A stretch of 64,000 bases of DNA from Acidianus sp. HS-5 (lineage in GTDB: Archaea; Thermoproteota; Thermoprotei_A; Sulfolobales; Sulfolobaceae), in contig NZ_AP025245.1 in assembly GCF_021655615.1 (NCBI RefSeq), positions 62,001-126,000 on the forward strand, in the 5' to 3' direction. The translations under genes were made by a program, and so were the position numbers. Position 1 is the first letter of the stretch. The number at the start of each line of letters is the position of its first letter. This document shows positions 27,704-35,534 of this stretch, in pieces. The notes under the pieces were generated by a model, which was given only the letters and a program-made list of their open reading frames with translations, was not told where the DNA came from and did no database searches.

Positions 27704-28821
27704 AATGGATCATCTCCGTAAATGCTTCCGTCCCAGTAATGCGCTCTACTCCTATCTCCTCCTTTACAGTATTCTTTATACTTACAAGTTCCGCACTTTT
27801 CACCTTTCAAGTACTTCTCTGTATTAACGAAGACGTCCGGAATGCTCTTTAAGATTTCCTTTAGTGGTTTTTCTTTAACGTTACCGAGTTTAACGAAATC
27901 AATGAATTGGCAAGGGAATACGTCACCGTTGGGATAAATTGATATCATTTTCCTACCGCAACCTCCGGTAGTTTTAACGAAATCAAGCAGTTTCTCATCA
28001 TTTAAATACTTGGCAATGTAAATTCCATCGAAAGTACCTAAAGTGGTTTCTATCTCTATTTTTCCTTTTAATTTTCTTGCATACTCAAGTATCTTATCTA
28101 TGAAGATCTTATATTCCTCTGGAGTGTACATCCAATCCTTTAGATCTTTGCCCCTCCCGCTTGCTGAAAGGTGGTAAAATGTTATTCTTGAAACTCCCAG
28201 CTTTAGAGCAAGTTCCATGTAATTATCTATGTCCAGTATGTTTTCCTTAGTTAAAGTAAACCTTAATCCTACATTTAATCCTGAATTTAATGCATTCTTT
28301 ATTCCTCTTATAGCCAGGTTAAAAGCACCTTGGACTCCTCTAAATTTATCGTGAAATTCCGGAGAATAACTATCTAAGCTTATTCCAACATAAACGAAGC
28401 CTAGTTCTTTTAACTTCTTTGCTATGTTCTCGTTTATTAATGTCCCGTTAGTGGATAATGAAAGCTTAATTCCCTTATTTGATGCGTAAGAAGCAATGGT
28501 GAAGAAGTCCCTCCTCATTAAGGGTTCTCCTCCACTCATTATTATCATAGGTATGCCTATTTCCTCCATTTGGTCAACTAGGTTCAGCGCTTCCTCAGTA
28601 CTTAGTCCATCCAGGGCATTAGGTGCAGCATTAATGTAACAATGAAGGCAACGTAAATTACATTTGTAAGTTAAATTCCAAGTTACTATAGGTCTAAATA
28701 CGTCACTAAACTTGCTTGGTGAATCCTTACCGTAATGTCCTTTAATCTTAAAGGAAACAGTTCCAGTATCTGAAACCATTACGCTTATTGGTATCATGGG
28801 GACATCTTGTATTTTTAACAT
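27676..28821 (-). CDS. ahbC: AhbC-like radical-SAM enzyme of haem biosynthesis
   Basis: A 381-aa radical-SAM/SPASM protein with CNLRCLHC (Cys 54, 58, 61) after [11 protein letters not shown], typical of AhbC/NirJ. The early [16 protein letters not shown] also matches that family. AhbC removes two acetate side chains from 12,18-didecarboxysiroheme. The SPASM-type C-terminus has [17 protein letters not shown]. NirJ of haem d1 synthesis is an alternative, but the neighbouring ahbD makes haem b the likelier product. The ATG has a TATA box about 26 nt upstream (near 28847). Confidence 0.8.
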   Translation of the reverse strand: MLKIQDVPMIPISVMVSDTGTVSFKIKGHYGKDSPSKFSDVFRPIVTWNLTYKCNLRCLHCYINAAPNALDGLSTEEALNLVDQMEEIGIPMIIMSGGEPLMRRDFFTIASYASNKGIKLSLSTNGTLINENIAKKLKELGFVYVGISLDSYSPEFHDKFRGVQGAFNLAIRGIKNALNSGLNVGLRFTLTKENILDIDNYMELALKLGVSRITFYHLSASGRGKDLKDWMYTPEEYKIFIDKILEYARKLKGKIEIETTLGTFDGIYIAKYLNDEKLLDFVKTTGGCGRKMISIYPNGDVFPCQFIDFVKLGNVKEKPLKEILKSIPDVFVNTEKYLKGEKCGTCKYKEYCKGGDRSRAHYWDGSIYGDDPLCPLRELHI

Positions 28822-28899
28822 TTAAATCTAACAAAGTAAGATTATTAATTTTCTCGTTTACTCAGTTAAAGATAAGATCGACCCGGTCAAAATTAGTTT

Positions 28900-29679
28900 A
28901 TGAAAAAGCCCCTCATTATAGGTATGATTCATTTGCCTCCTCTTCCTGGGTCTCCTAATAATAAAATGAGCTTAGATGAGATAGTTAATTATGCTGTAGC
29001 TGAAGCTCAAAAACTCCAAGAGGCAGGAGTTGACGGAGTAATAGTTGAGAACTTAGGAGATTATCCCTTCTTCAAGGACAATATTCCACCAATTACTACA
29101 GCCTCAATGAGCATCATTGTTAGGGAAGTTAGGAAGAACTTCTATTTTGATATGGTTGGAGTAAACGTTCTTAGGAATGGCTGTATTGACGCGTTTTCTA
29201 TTGCCCATGTTACTGGCTCACAGTTCATAAGGTGTAATGTACTTATAGGTGCTTACGTTACAGATCAAGGAATAATAGAAGGTAGAGCGGCAGAGCTTCT
29301 AAGGCTGAAGAGGTTCTTAAATTCCAAAGTAATGATATTTGCGGACATTCACGTTAAGCATGCGTATCCTTTATATAATTTGCCAATAGAACTAGCTGCC
29401 CAAGATTTGGCAGAGAGGGGAGGTGCTGACGCTGTAATAGTATCCGGCACTAGGAGTTCAATTCCGCCTTCAATTGAGAACGTAAAGAAAGTCAAAGAAG
29501 CTGTTAATCTACCGGTTATCATGGGTAGCGGGATTTCCTTAGAAAACTTTAGAGATTTCTGTAAGTTAGCAGACGGTTTAATAATAGGAGAAAAAGACTT
29601 TAAGGAAGGAGGAGTTATTGGAGGCCCTAGCAAGAAGGAAGCTTATGAATATTTAGTAAAGGAATGTAGGCAAAAGTAA
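28900..29679 (+). CDS. BtpA-family TIM-barrel protein
   Basis: A 259-aa protein with the family's start GMIHLPPLPGSP and barrel segments GVDGVIVENLGDYPF (about 43-57), FADIHVKHAYPL (about 147-158), GADAVIVSG and GGVIGGP near the end. BtpA was named for photosystem I stability in cyanobacteria, but archaeal homologues have no assigned reaction. It is divergent from ahbC; a small dyad GACC-C-GGTC (28880-28888) lies just before its start. Confidence 0.8.
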   Translation: MKKPLIIGMIHLPPLPGSPNNKMSLDEIVNYAVAEAQKLQEAGVDGVIVENLGDYPFFKDNIPPITTASMSIIVREVRKNFYFDMVGVNVLRNGCIDAFSIAHVTGSQFIRCNVLIGAYVTDQGIIEGRAAELLRLKRFLNSKVMIFADIHVKHAYPLYNLPIELAAQDLAERGGADAVIVSGTRSSIPPSIENVKKVKEAVNLPVIMGSGISLENFRDFCKLADGLIIGEKDFKEGGVIGGPSKKEAYEYLVKECRQK

Positions 29680-29777
29680 TTTTAATTTACACAATAAAAA
29701 TACATCGCAACGTAAAGCTTTATAAGCTAAAGTTAACTAGTCAACTTAAGAACGTGAAATTTTAGGGATGATGTAAT

Positions 29778-31061
29778 ATGACAATTACAATTGATTTTTT
29801 CACAGATAAGGAAAGAAGTGATCCGAGCCTTCTTTTCAATAGGGAGACTGAAATTAAGGAAGGATTAAATTACCTTCTAAACGAAGGATTTTTACTTATA
29901 GAAGGTTTAAGAAGAACAGGCAAAAGTAGCTTAGCTTTAAGTTTAGCTAAGATTACTTCAGTAAAGACCTTGGCTGAAAGATACGGAGTTCCTTCTTTTT
30001 ATTACCCAATAATTATTAGCCTGGAAGGCGTTAATAGTACAGAAGAATTAGTTAATACTATAATTAATTCAATAATAAGCAATTACTCATGGGCTTTATT
30101 GAATAATTCTACGATAACTGATGAAGTTAAAAAGCTGATTAACTCTGTTAAGGAGTTATTAAGCTCCTATAAAGGTTACCAATTTAATCTGAATACTCCA
30201 TTATTAGGAGGAGGAATAGGAAAAAATGAGGGAAAAGTTTTCATACCGTTAAATTTTAGGTCTCTTTTAGACTTTCTTTATAATTTTAACGTTTTAGTGA
30301 TTTTTGATGAGTTTCAGATAATTAATCGTTGGAAGGATAAGGAAAGTTTTATTGAAGATTTAAAATATGCATACGATAAGCTTTACAAAAAAGTGAAAAT
30401 AGTAGTAACTGGTTCTGTAACTTATTTAAAGAACTATTTTTCTACGGAATATAAAGACGTCTTTCACGGGAGAGAAATTAATGGAATTTGGTTAGATAAT
30501 TTTCCCATTAATAAGGCAGAAGAATACTTAAGGTTAGGCTTAAAATTTTATTCTGTCAATGTAGATGAGTACGTTATAAAGAGTGGAGTATATAACACGT
30601 TTGGCAATCCAGCTTGGTTAAATTACTTTGGAAAATATTATGTAAAAACTAGGGACTTACAAGAGTCTTTGCTCAAGTCATATGAAAATATGGGCTCAGA
30701 GGCTAAGAAAGGGTTAACGTCCATAAGGAGAGTAAGGAAAAGCGAGGCCTATGTTAATATAGTAAAAATTTTATTACAGAAAGGAGAATTAACTTGTTAC
30801 GAAATTTCAAAAAATATTAATCTAAAGATAGAAAGTTGTCAAAAAATTGCTAAGACATTAGAGTCCCTAGGAGTTATAGAAAAGAATAACGGCAAGTACT
30901 CCATAAGAGATCCAGCTTACTTTTCTTTATTTCAACCAACTTTTACTGAACTTTCGTGCCCTAAAGGCGATGGTGGGAAATTATTATTAAACGATCTAGC
31001 AAAATTGAAGTACAACTCAGTAGAGTTAAGCTGCGGACATGAGCTATTAATAAAAATATGA
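29778..31061 (+). CDS. Archaeal AAA-type ATPase (ATPase_2 family) with winged helix
   Basis: A 427-aa STAND-like ATPase: Walker A GLRRTGKSSLAL near residue 43, Walker B VLVIFDEF near 175, sensor-like VTGSVTYL near 210. Residues 315-385 form a winged helix (ELTCYEISKNINLKIESCQK). Such proteins are very common in Sulfolobales and are often linked to mobile or defence functions, but no specific partner is encoded nearby. It stands alone between btpA and the convergent fixX. Function not assigned. Confidence 0.78.
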   Translation: MTITIDFFTDKERSDPSLLFNRETEIKEGLNYLLNEGFLLIEGLRRTGKSSLALSLAKITSVKTLAERYGVPSFYYPIIISLEGVNSTEELVNTIINSIISNYSWALLNNSTITDEVKKLINSVKELLSSYKGYQFNLNTPLLGGGIGKNEGKVFIPLNFRSLLDFLYNFNVLVIFDEFQIINRWKDKESFIEDLKYAYDKLYKKVKIVVTGSVTYLKNYFSTEYKDVFHGREINGIWLDNFPINKAEEYLRLGLKFYSVNVDEYVIKSGVYNTFGNPAWLNYFGKYYVKTRDLQESLLKSYENMGSEAKKGLTSIRRVRKSEAYVNIVKILLQKGELTCYEISKNINLKIESCQKIAKTLESLGVIEKNNGKYSIRDPAYFSLFQPTFTELSCPKGDGGKLLLNDLAKLKYNSVELSCGHELLIKI

Positions 31062-31062
31062 A

Positions 31063-31347
31063 TTATCCATACCTGTAAGATATTCCTCCTTCTGGAAACC
31101 TAAATTTGATAGCCCCGAACGGACAAATAACTAATGCACCACCACATTCTAAGCATCTTTCATAATGTACAGCAATTCTTCCGTCTGGCAAAGCCTCATA
31201 AGTTCCTGCTGGACATGATAACGTACACGGCTTATCCTTACAGTTAATGCAAATGTCAGTATTAACTTCTATATGGGGCTTTTTATCTACATTATAAGTA
31301 TTTAATCCTAGCCTCTTCAAAAGAGGAACTATTTTACTGCCTTCCAT
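31063..31347 (-). CDS. fixX: FixX-like ferredoxin
   Basis: A 94-aa ferredoxin. The C-x2-C-x4-C-x3-CP group (CINCKDKPCTLSCP) and CLECGGALVICPFG resemble the FixX arrangement, where one cluster is functional and the first group is partly changed. It transfers electrons with FixC in the quinone-reducing branch. It overlaps fixC by 19 nt as last gene of the etfBA-fixCX operon. Confidence 0.87.
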   Translation of the reverse strand: MEGSKIVPLLKRLGLNTYNVDKKPHIEVNTDICINCKDKPCTLSCPAGTYEALPDGRIAVHYERCLECGGALVICPFGAIKFRFPEGGISYRYG

Positions 31348-32549
31348 AAATCCCTCACCACCTGGCTTAGTGGGATTCCTTTTTCTTTTAATCTATATAT
31401 TACGTCATTAATTAGCGTATCTCTATTCTCCTCAACTGTAAACATGTCAGATAATACGTTACATAAAATCTCTGGATAAGTTGAAAATGTTGAAGGAGAA
31501 TTAATCAGCTCAAAACGATTATAAGCTAATTCCAAATGCTTAAGCACGAAACTATCCTTAAGCATTTCATAGTAAATCTCAGTGTTTGAGAAATTCCTAC
31601 TCTCTACAATCTTTTTTGATGCAAGTCCTGCAATCATTCCAGAGCCTATTGCTAAATCCATTCCCCTTATTGTGAAACCGTCATTAATTAGAAAACCTGC
31701 AGAGTCTCCTGCCGCAATTAGATTTTTATCGTATAACGGTGGCAAGTTCTTAAAACCGTAGTAAGGAATAGCGTGAGCAGAATATTCCAGTATTTCTCCT
31801 TCAATTTCTATCCTTTCCTTAAACGCTTCAACTAGATCCTTTGCTGGGAATTCAGATTTAGGAAGGGAATCAAAAGTTACTGCCATACCTACAGATAATG
31901 TATCCTTATTAGTATAAACAAAGCCTCCACCTTTAACTCCTTTTATTTCCCCCACTATTGTCCTAACTTCTCCTTCATTTTCCGGTAAATTAACGTCAGC
32001 CTTTATTATCTCTTTTACTCCCAACATCCATTTATCTGGAGTAAATTTCCTTAGTCCAAGCATTCTGAAGACTACCGAAGTGACTCCTGAAGCGTCAATA
32101 ATTAGTGGGGCTTTTAAAGTCCCTCTGTTTGTCTCTAAAGTTATTCCTCCGCCTTCTCTATAAGCATTGAGCACTAGCGTTGAATAGGAAATTAATAAAC
32201 CTAAATTTTCAGCCTCAGAAGCCAACCATCTATCAAACTTAGCCCTCAATACCGAAAAGCTATTTTTCTTATCTTTTTCCTCAAACGAGAAAGTTATTTT
32301 CCTATTTCCGCAAAAGATTTCAAAAGTTTCCTTAGTTATAGGCCTCTCTAAAGGTGCTTTTTCAAGCGCGTCTGGAATAAGCTTTTTCAAAGCATGTATG
32401 TACATTCTTCCTCCTGAAACGTTCTTTGCCCCACTGTAATCTCCTCTCTCCAAGAGGATTACGTTTAACCCTTCTCTCACGGCAGTTATTCCTGCGGAAA
32501 GACCGGAAAGTCCTCCTCCTACAATAATTACATCAGCGTCAAAGCTCAC
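31329..32549 (-). CDS. fixC: FixC / electron-transfer-flavoprotein:quinone oxidoreductase
   Basis: A 406-aa FAD protein of the ETF-QO/geranylgeranyl-reductase superfamily: FAD motif VIIVGGGLSGLSAG (about 7-20), GDYSGAKNVSGG (about 37-48) and the FAD pyrophosphate motif LIAAGDSAGFLIN near 282. It lacks the long ferredoxin domain of mitochondrial ETF-QO, which the separate FixX provides. It would pass electrons from Etf to caldariella-type quinone at the membrane. Overlaps etfA by 4 nt. Confidence 0.88.
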   Translation of the reverse strand: MSFDADVIIVGGGLSGLSAGITAVREGLNVILLERGDYSGAKNVSGGRMYIHALKKLIPDALEKAPLERPITKETFEIFCGNRKITFSFEEKDKKNSFSVLRAKFDRWLASEAENLGLLISYSTLVLNAYREGGGITLETNRGTLKAPLIIDASGVTSVVFRMLGLRKFTPDKWMLGVKEIIKADVNLPENEGEVRTIVGEIKGVKGGGFVYTNKDTLSVGMAVTFDSLPKSEFPAKDLVEAFKERIEIEGEILEYSAHAIPYYGFKNLPPLYDKNLIAAGDSAGFLINDGFTIRGMDLAIGSGMIAGLASKKIVESRNFSNTEIYYEMLKDSFVLKHLELAYNRFELINSPSTFSTYPEILCNVLSDMFTVEENRDTLINDVIYRLKEKGIPLSQVVRDLWKAVK

Positions 32550-33391
32550 TTGTTTTTCACCTTTTCAGTCATTACTTTGCAGAACTCTATTGCATCACCT
32601 ACTATAGTATAATCAGCGTTTTCGACTATTGGTGCGTTTTTATCCTTATTAACTGCAACTATAATCTTTGCATCCTTTATTCCTGCCAAGTGTTGCGGTT
32701 GGCCTGAAATTCCTAAGGCTATGTAAAGCTTAGGTTTTACTTTATTCCCTGAAAGGCCTATCTGTCTATCTTCCGGTAACCAACCTAGTTCTGCAGTTAC
32801 CGGTCTGCTTCCTCCCAATGCTGCACCTAATGCATTTGCAAGTTCTTCAGCATATTTTACGTTATCTTTAGATCCTATTCCTCTCCCAACCGATACTATT
32901 ATTTCCGCAGTTGATAGATTAACTCCTTGTTCTCCTTTGCTTTTCTCTTCAACGAGCTTAACTCTCTCTTCCTTTACTTCCACTTTGTTAATCTTTGTAT
33001 TCTTCTCGTTAACTTGCACTTCTTTCCTCTCTATAATAACTACCGCAGGGTAAGAGAATTCTATTTCAGCAATTCCCATACCGCTGTAAACTACCCTTTT
33101 TGCCTTATTTCCTTCAATGTCTATGACTTCGGGAATAATAGGAACCTTTAGGAGACCTGCAACGTAACCTGCAACTGTCTTATCTCTCTTAGAGTTTCCC
33201 ACTATTACAACATCTGGTTTTAATGAGGCTATGAAGTTGCTTATGAATTCCTCGTCAATTTTATCAATGACGTAAAGTTCATCTGTGTATTTTACTTCCT
33301 TTGTTGTTATTCCTATGGTATGTTCATTAGGGAAGTAACTTGTCCCAACTTTTATAATTTCTGGGTCCTCAGAATATATTACTACCATCAT
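32546..33391 (-). CDS. etfA: Electron transfer flavoprotein alpha subunit (FixB)
   Basis: A 281-aa ETF alpha. The C-terminal FAD domain has IIVSVGRGIGSKDN (about 170-183), LGGSRPVTAELGW (about 197-209), and ALGISGQPQHLAGIKDAKIIVAVNKD (pieces about 230-256). The N-terminal part is a Rossmann-like domain with a linker rich in Lys and Glu (about 125-160). It forms a heterodimer with EtfB and accepts electrons from acyl-CoA dehydrogenase. It overlaps both neighbouring genes by 4 nt. Confidence 0.92.
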   Translation of the reverse strand: MMVVIYSEDPEIIKVGTSYFPNEHTIGITTKEVKYTDELYVIDKIDEEFISNFIASLKPDVVIVGNSKRDKTVAGYVAGLLKVPIIPEVIDIEGNKAKRVVYSGMGIAEIEFSYPAVVIIERKEVQVNEKNTKINKVEVKEERVKLVEEKSKGEQGVNLSTAEIIVSVGRGIGSKDNVKYAEELANALGAALGGSRPVTAELGWLPEDRQIGLSGNKVKPKLYIALGISGQPQHLAGIKDAKIIVAVNKDKNAPIVENADYTIVGDAIEFCKVMTEKVKNK

Positions 33392-34113
33392 AATATACCG
33401 TCACCCCTTAAGTAGGATAATAACTTATCAACTGCCTCATCCATTTTGCCCTCAATGATTATCTTCTTCCTTTGAATCACGTAAGGAGAAACGCTAATAA
33501 CCTTTACGTTTGGAGTTTTATTAAAGCTTAAGGATTTTACTGGCTTTTTTGACGATTCCAATATCTGCTTGACTGTTGGAATTCTTGGAGTATTTATTTC
33601 TCCAACTACAGAAATTACTACTGGCATTTGGGTTTCAACTATCTCGCTTAATGTACTCAAGTTCTTCTCAACCCTTACTTTATCCCCTTCTATTGCTATT
33701 GACTTTGCATAAGTTATAATAGGATAATTGAGCATTGCAGCCAAATAGGAAGGAAGGACGCTCCCACTACTGTCTGTAGTACTTTCTCCTGCAACGATTA
33801 AGTCCGGTTTAATCTGGTTTACTTCCTCAACGATTGCCTCAGCAGTAGTCATTACGTCCATTTCCTTCATATCTATTGAAATGACCTCGTCAAGCCCCAT
33901 TGCTAAAGCTTCCCTTATTGTCTTCCTATCAACAATTCCAGCAGTAATCCCGTAAGCTTTCCCACCATATTTTTCCTTTATTCTAATTGCCTCTTCAATA
34001 GCGTTCTTATCGTAAGTGCTTATCTTGTAAGGAACATTAAGGTCAATGGAATTTCCGCTTATTTTTATTAAAGTATCGTCTGGAACTATTTTAAATAACG
34101 CTACGATATTCAT
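33388..34113 (-). CDS. etfB: Electron transfer flavoprotein beta subunit (FixA)
   Basis: A 241-aa ETF beta with the family motifs VPYKISTYDKNAIEEAIRIK (about 27-46), an AMP-binding loop DLIVAGESTTDSSGSVLPSY (about 104-123) and PRIPTVKQILESSKKP near the C-terminus. First gene of the etfBA-fixCX operon, divergent from the acyl-CoA dehydrogenase. Its TATA-like TTTAAA (about 25 nt upstream) lies inside two overlapping palindromes, a likely control point. Confidence 0.92.
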   Translation of the reverse strand: MNIVALFKIVPDDTLIKISGNSIDLNVPYKISTYDKNAIEEAIRIKEKYGGKAYGITAGIVDRKTIREALAMGLDEVISIDMKEMDVMTTAEAIVEEVNQIKPDLIVAGESTTDSSGSVLPSYLAAMLNYPIITYAKSIAIEGDKVRVEKNLSTLSEIVETQMPVVISVVGEINTPRIPTVKQILESSKKPVKSLSFNKTPNVKVISVSPYVIQRKKIIIEGKMDEAVDKLLSYLRGDGIL

Positions 34114-34133
34114 ACCCTATAAATAGTAAAACT

Positions 34134-34147
34134 CGTTTAAACGTTTA
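34134..34147. promoter_or_regulatory. Overlapping palindromes over the etfB TATA element
   Basis: CGTTTAAACG (34134-34143) and TAAACGTTTA (34138-34147) are both perfect 10-bp palindromes that share bases. The TTTAAA core is centred about 25 nt before the etfB ATG, so a repressor bound here would block transcription factor entry. A TetR-type fatty-acid regulator is a reasonable guess. Confidence 0.5.
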
Positions 34148-34285
34148 ACTTCCGTTTCCTGATCTTTATATAATTAATTCTTTAAAAATGAAATAAATAT
34201 CAAATTAGGGCTATACTTTCTCAACTTAATTAAAACAAGAATTATATTGGTAAATTATTTAAATTATTCCTCATCACTTTCTATT

Positions 34286-35371
34286 ATGAGCGAAGAAACA
34301 GAGTTAATTGTTCAATCCTCAAGTGAAATAGGAAAACAACTTGATTCTACAAGCGAAGAACAAGGAAATTTCCCTAGGAAAAACTTGGAACTCCTATCAC
34401 AGCAGGGCTTCATGGGAATTCTAATACCTAAACCTTACGGTATGGGATTACCGGCAAGAGTTTTCAATGATGTGGTTAAGAACATAGCAAAAGCTTCACC
34501 TTCTACTGCATGGATTTACGTAACTCACGTAGCATCAACTTTTGCCTTCAATACGTTTGCGAGTAAAGCATTAAAGGATAAGTACATGAATGATCTGGTT
34601 AACGGTAAGCTGCTTATGGGTGCAGCAGGAACTGAGTCAGTGGGCGGTGCAATAAATGCAGTACTTAATACAACTGCTGAATTGAAAGGAGATAAGTACG
34701 TAATTAACGGAAACAAGAGTTTCATCACTGGAGTAGGTGAATTAGACCTCTTTATGATAATTACAAAGATTTCCGGCCAACAAAAGCCTGGAGTAATCCT
34801 AGTAGAAAAAGGACAGACTAAAGTGGGACAAAAATTCGTTTCTTTAGGAATGAAGGGAGTATCTTGGGGAGAACTTGTTTTAGAGAATGTTGAGGTAAGT
34901 AGGGACAATTTAGTTGTTGACGACTTCGTCAAATTCCTAGGAGTTTTAGGAAGAATAGGAATGCTGGGAGTATCCGCAATATCCTTAGGTTTAGCTGAGG
35001 GAGCCTTTGAGGAGGCATTAAATCACGTCAAGAGCAGGAAGTTAGGGCAAAATACTCTCTCGTCATTTGAAGGAGTCCAGGTTTATTTAGCGGAAATGTC
35101 AGCCAAAATAGAGGCAATGAGACAATTACTTTATTATGCAGCAGATCAGCTTAACTCTCAAAACCCCATGCCTGCAGTGCTTAAGGCTAGGATATTCAAT
35201 ACTGAGAATGCTTTAGATGTAATAGACAAGGCTTTAAGAATAACCGGAGGTCACGGCTTCAGTAATGCCTTGAAAATAGAGAAATACTATAGAGATGCAA
35301 GGGCACCAATGTTGCACTTCCAGACATTAGAGTTATCTAAGAAAGTATTAGGAGGCATTCTTGTAAGCTAA
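34286..35371 (+). CDS. Acyl-CoA dehydrogenase family protein
   Basis: A 361-aa flavoprotein of the acyl-CoA dehydrogenase fold: GILIPKPYGMGLPA early, the middle beta domain with AAGTESVGGAINAVLNTTAE and FITGVGELDLF, and a C-terminal helical part with ALRITGGHGFSNALKIEKYYRDAR. It is somewhat short for the family and could be a monooxygenase-like or specialised acyl-CoA dehydrogenase. The ATG at 34286 lies 27 nt after a TATA box (34253-34265); the TTG at 34247 is upstream of that box and is rejected. Divergent from etfBA, its likely electron acceptor. Confidence 0.85.
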   Translation: MSEETELIVQSSSEIGKQLDSTSEEQGNFPRKNLELLSQQGFMGILIPKPYGMGLPARVFNDVVKNIAKASPSTAWIYVTHVASTFAFNTFASKALKDKYMNDLVNGKLLMGAAGTESVGGAINAVLNTTAELKGDKYVINGNKSFITGVGELDLFMIITKISGQQKPGVILVEKGQTKVGQKFVSLGMKGVSWGELVLENVEVSRDNLVVDDFVKFLGVLGRIGMLGVSAISLGLAEGAFEEALNHVKSRKLGQNTLSSFEGVQVYLAEMSAKIEAMRQLLYYAADQLNSQNPMPAVLKARIFNTENALDVIDKALRITGGHGFSNALKIEKYYRDARAPMLHFQTLELSKKVLGGILVS

Positions 35372-35534
35372 GTCCCTATTTTTCTCTCGTCATTTTTCAC
35401 CTAGTTAAATCCACTAGTGGATTAAATAAGGGAAGATTTTACGTTAGAAAATACGAGAAATTGTATATTTATTCACAGAAATATTTCCATGATTACTAAT
35501 TAGGTTAAATAAAACTTGTGATAAAAAATAGTGT

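Noticed and set aside
28900..29679. BtpA as evidence of photosynthesis
   Set aside because: BtpA-family proteins are widespread in non-photosynthetic archaea and no photosystem genes are present.
34525..34932. 135-codon open frame antisense to acyl-CoA dehydrogenase
   Set aside because: Ser/Thr-rich shadow translation of a well conserved gene.
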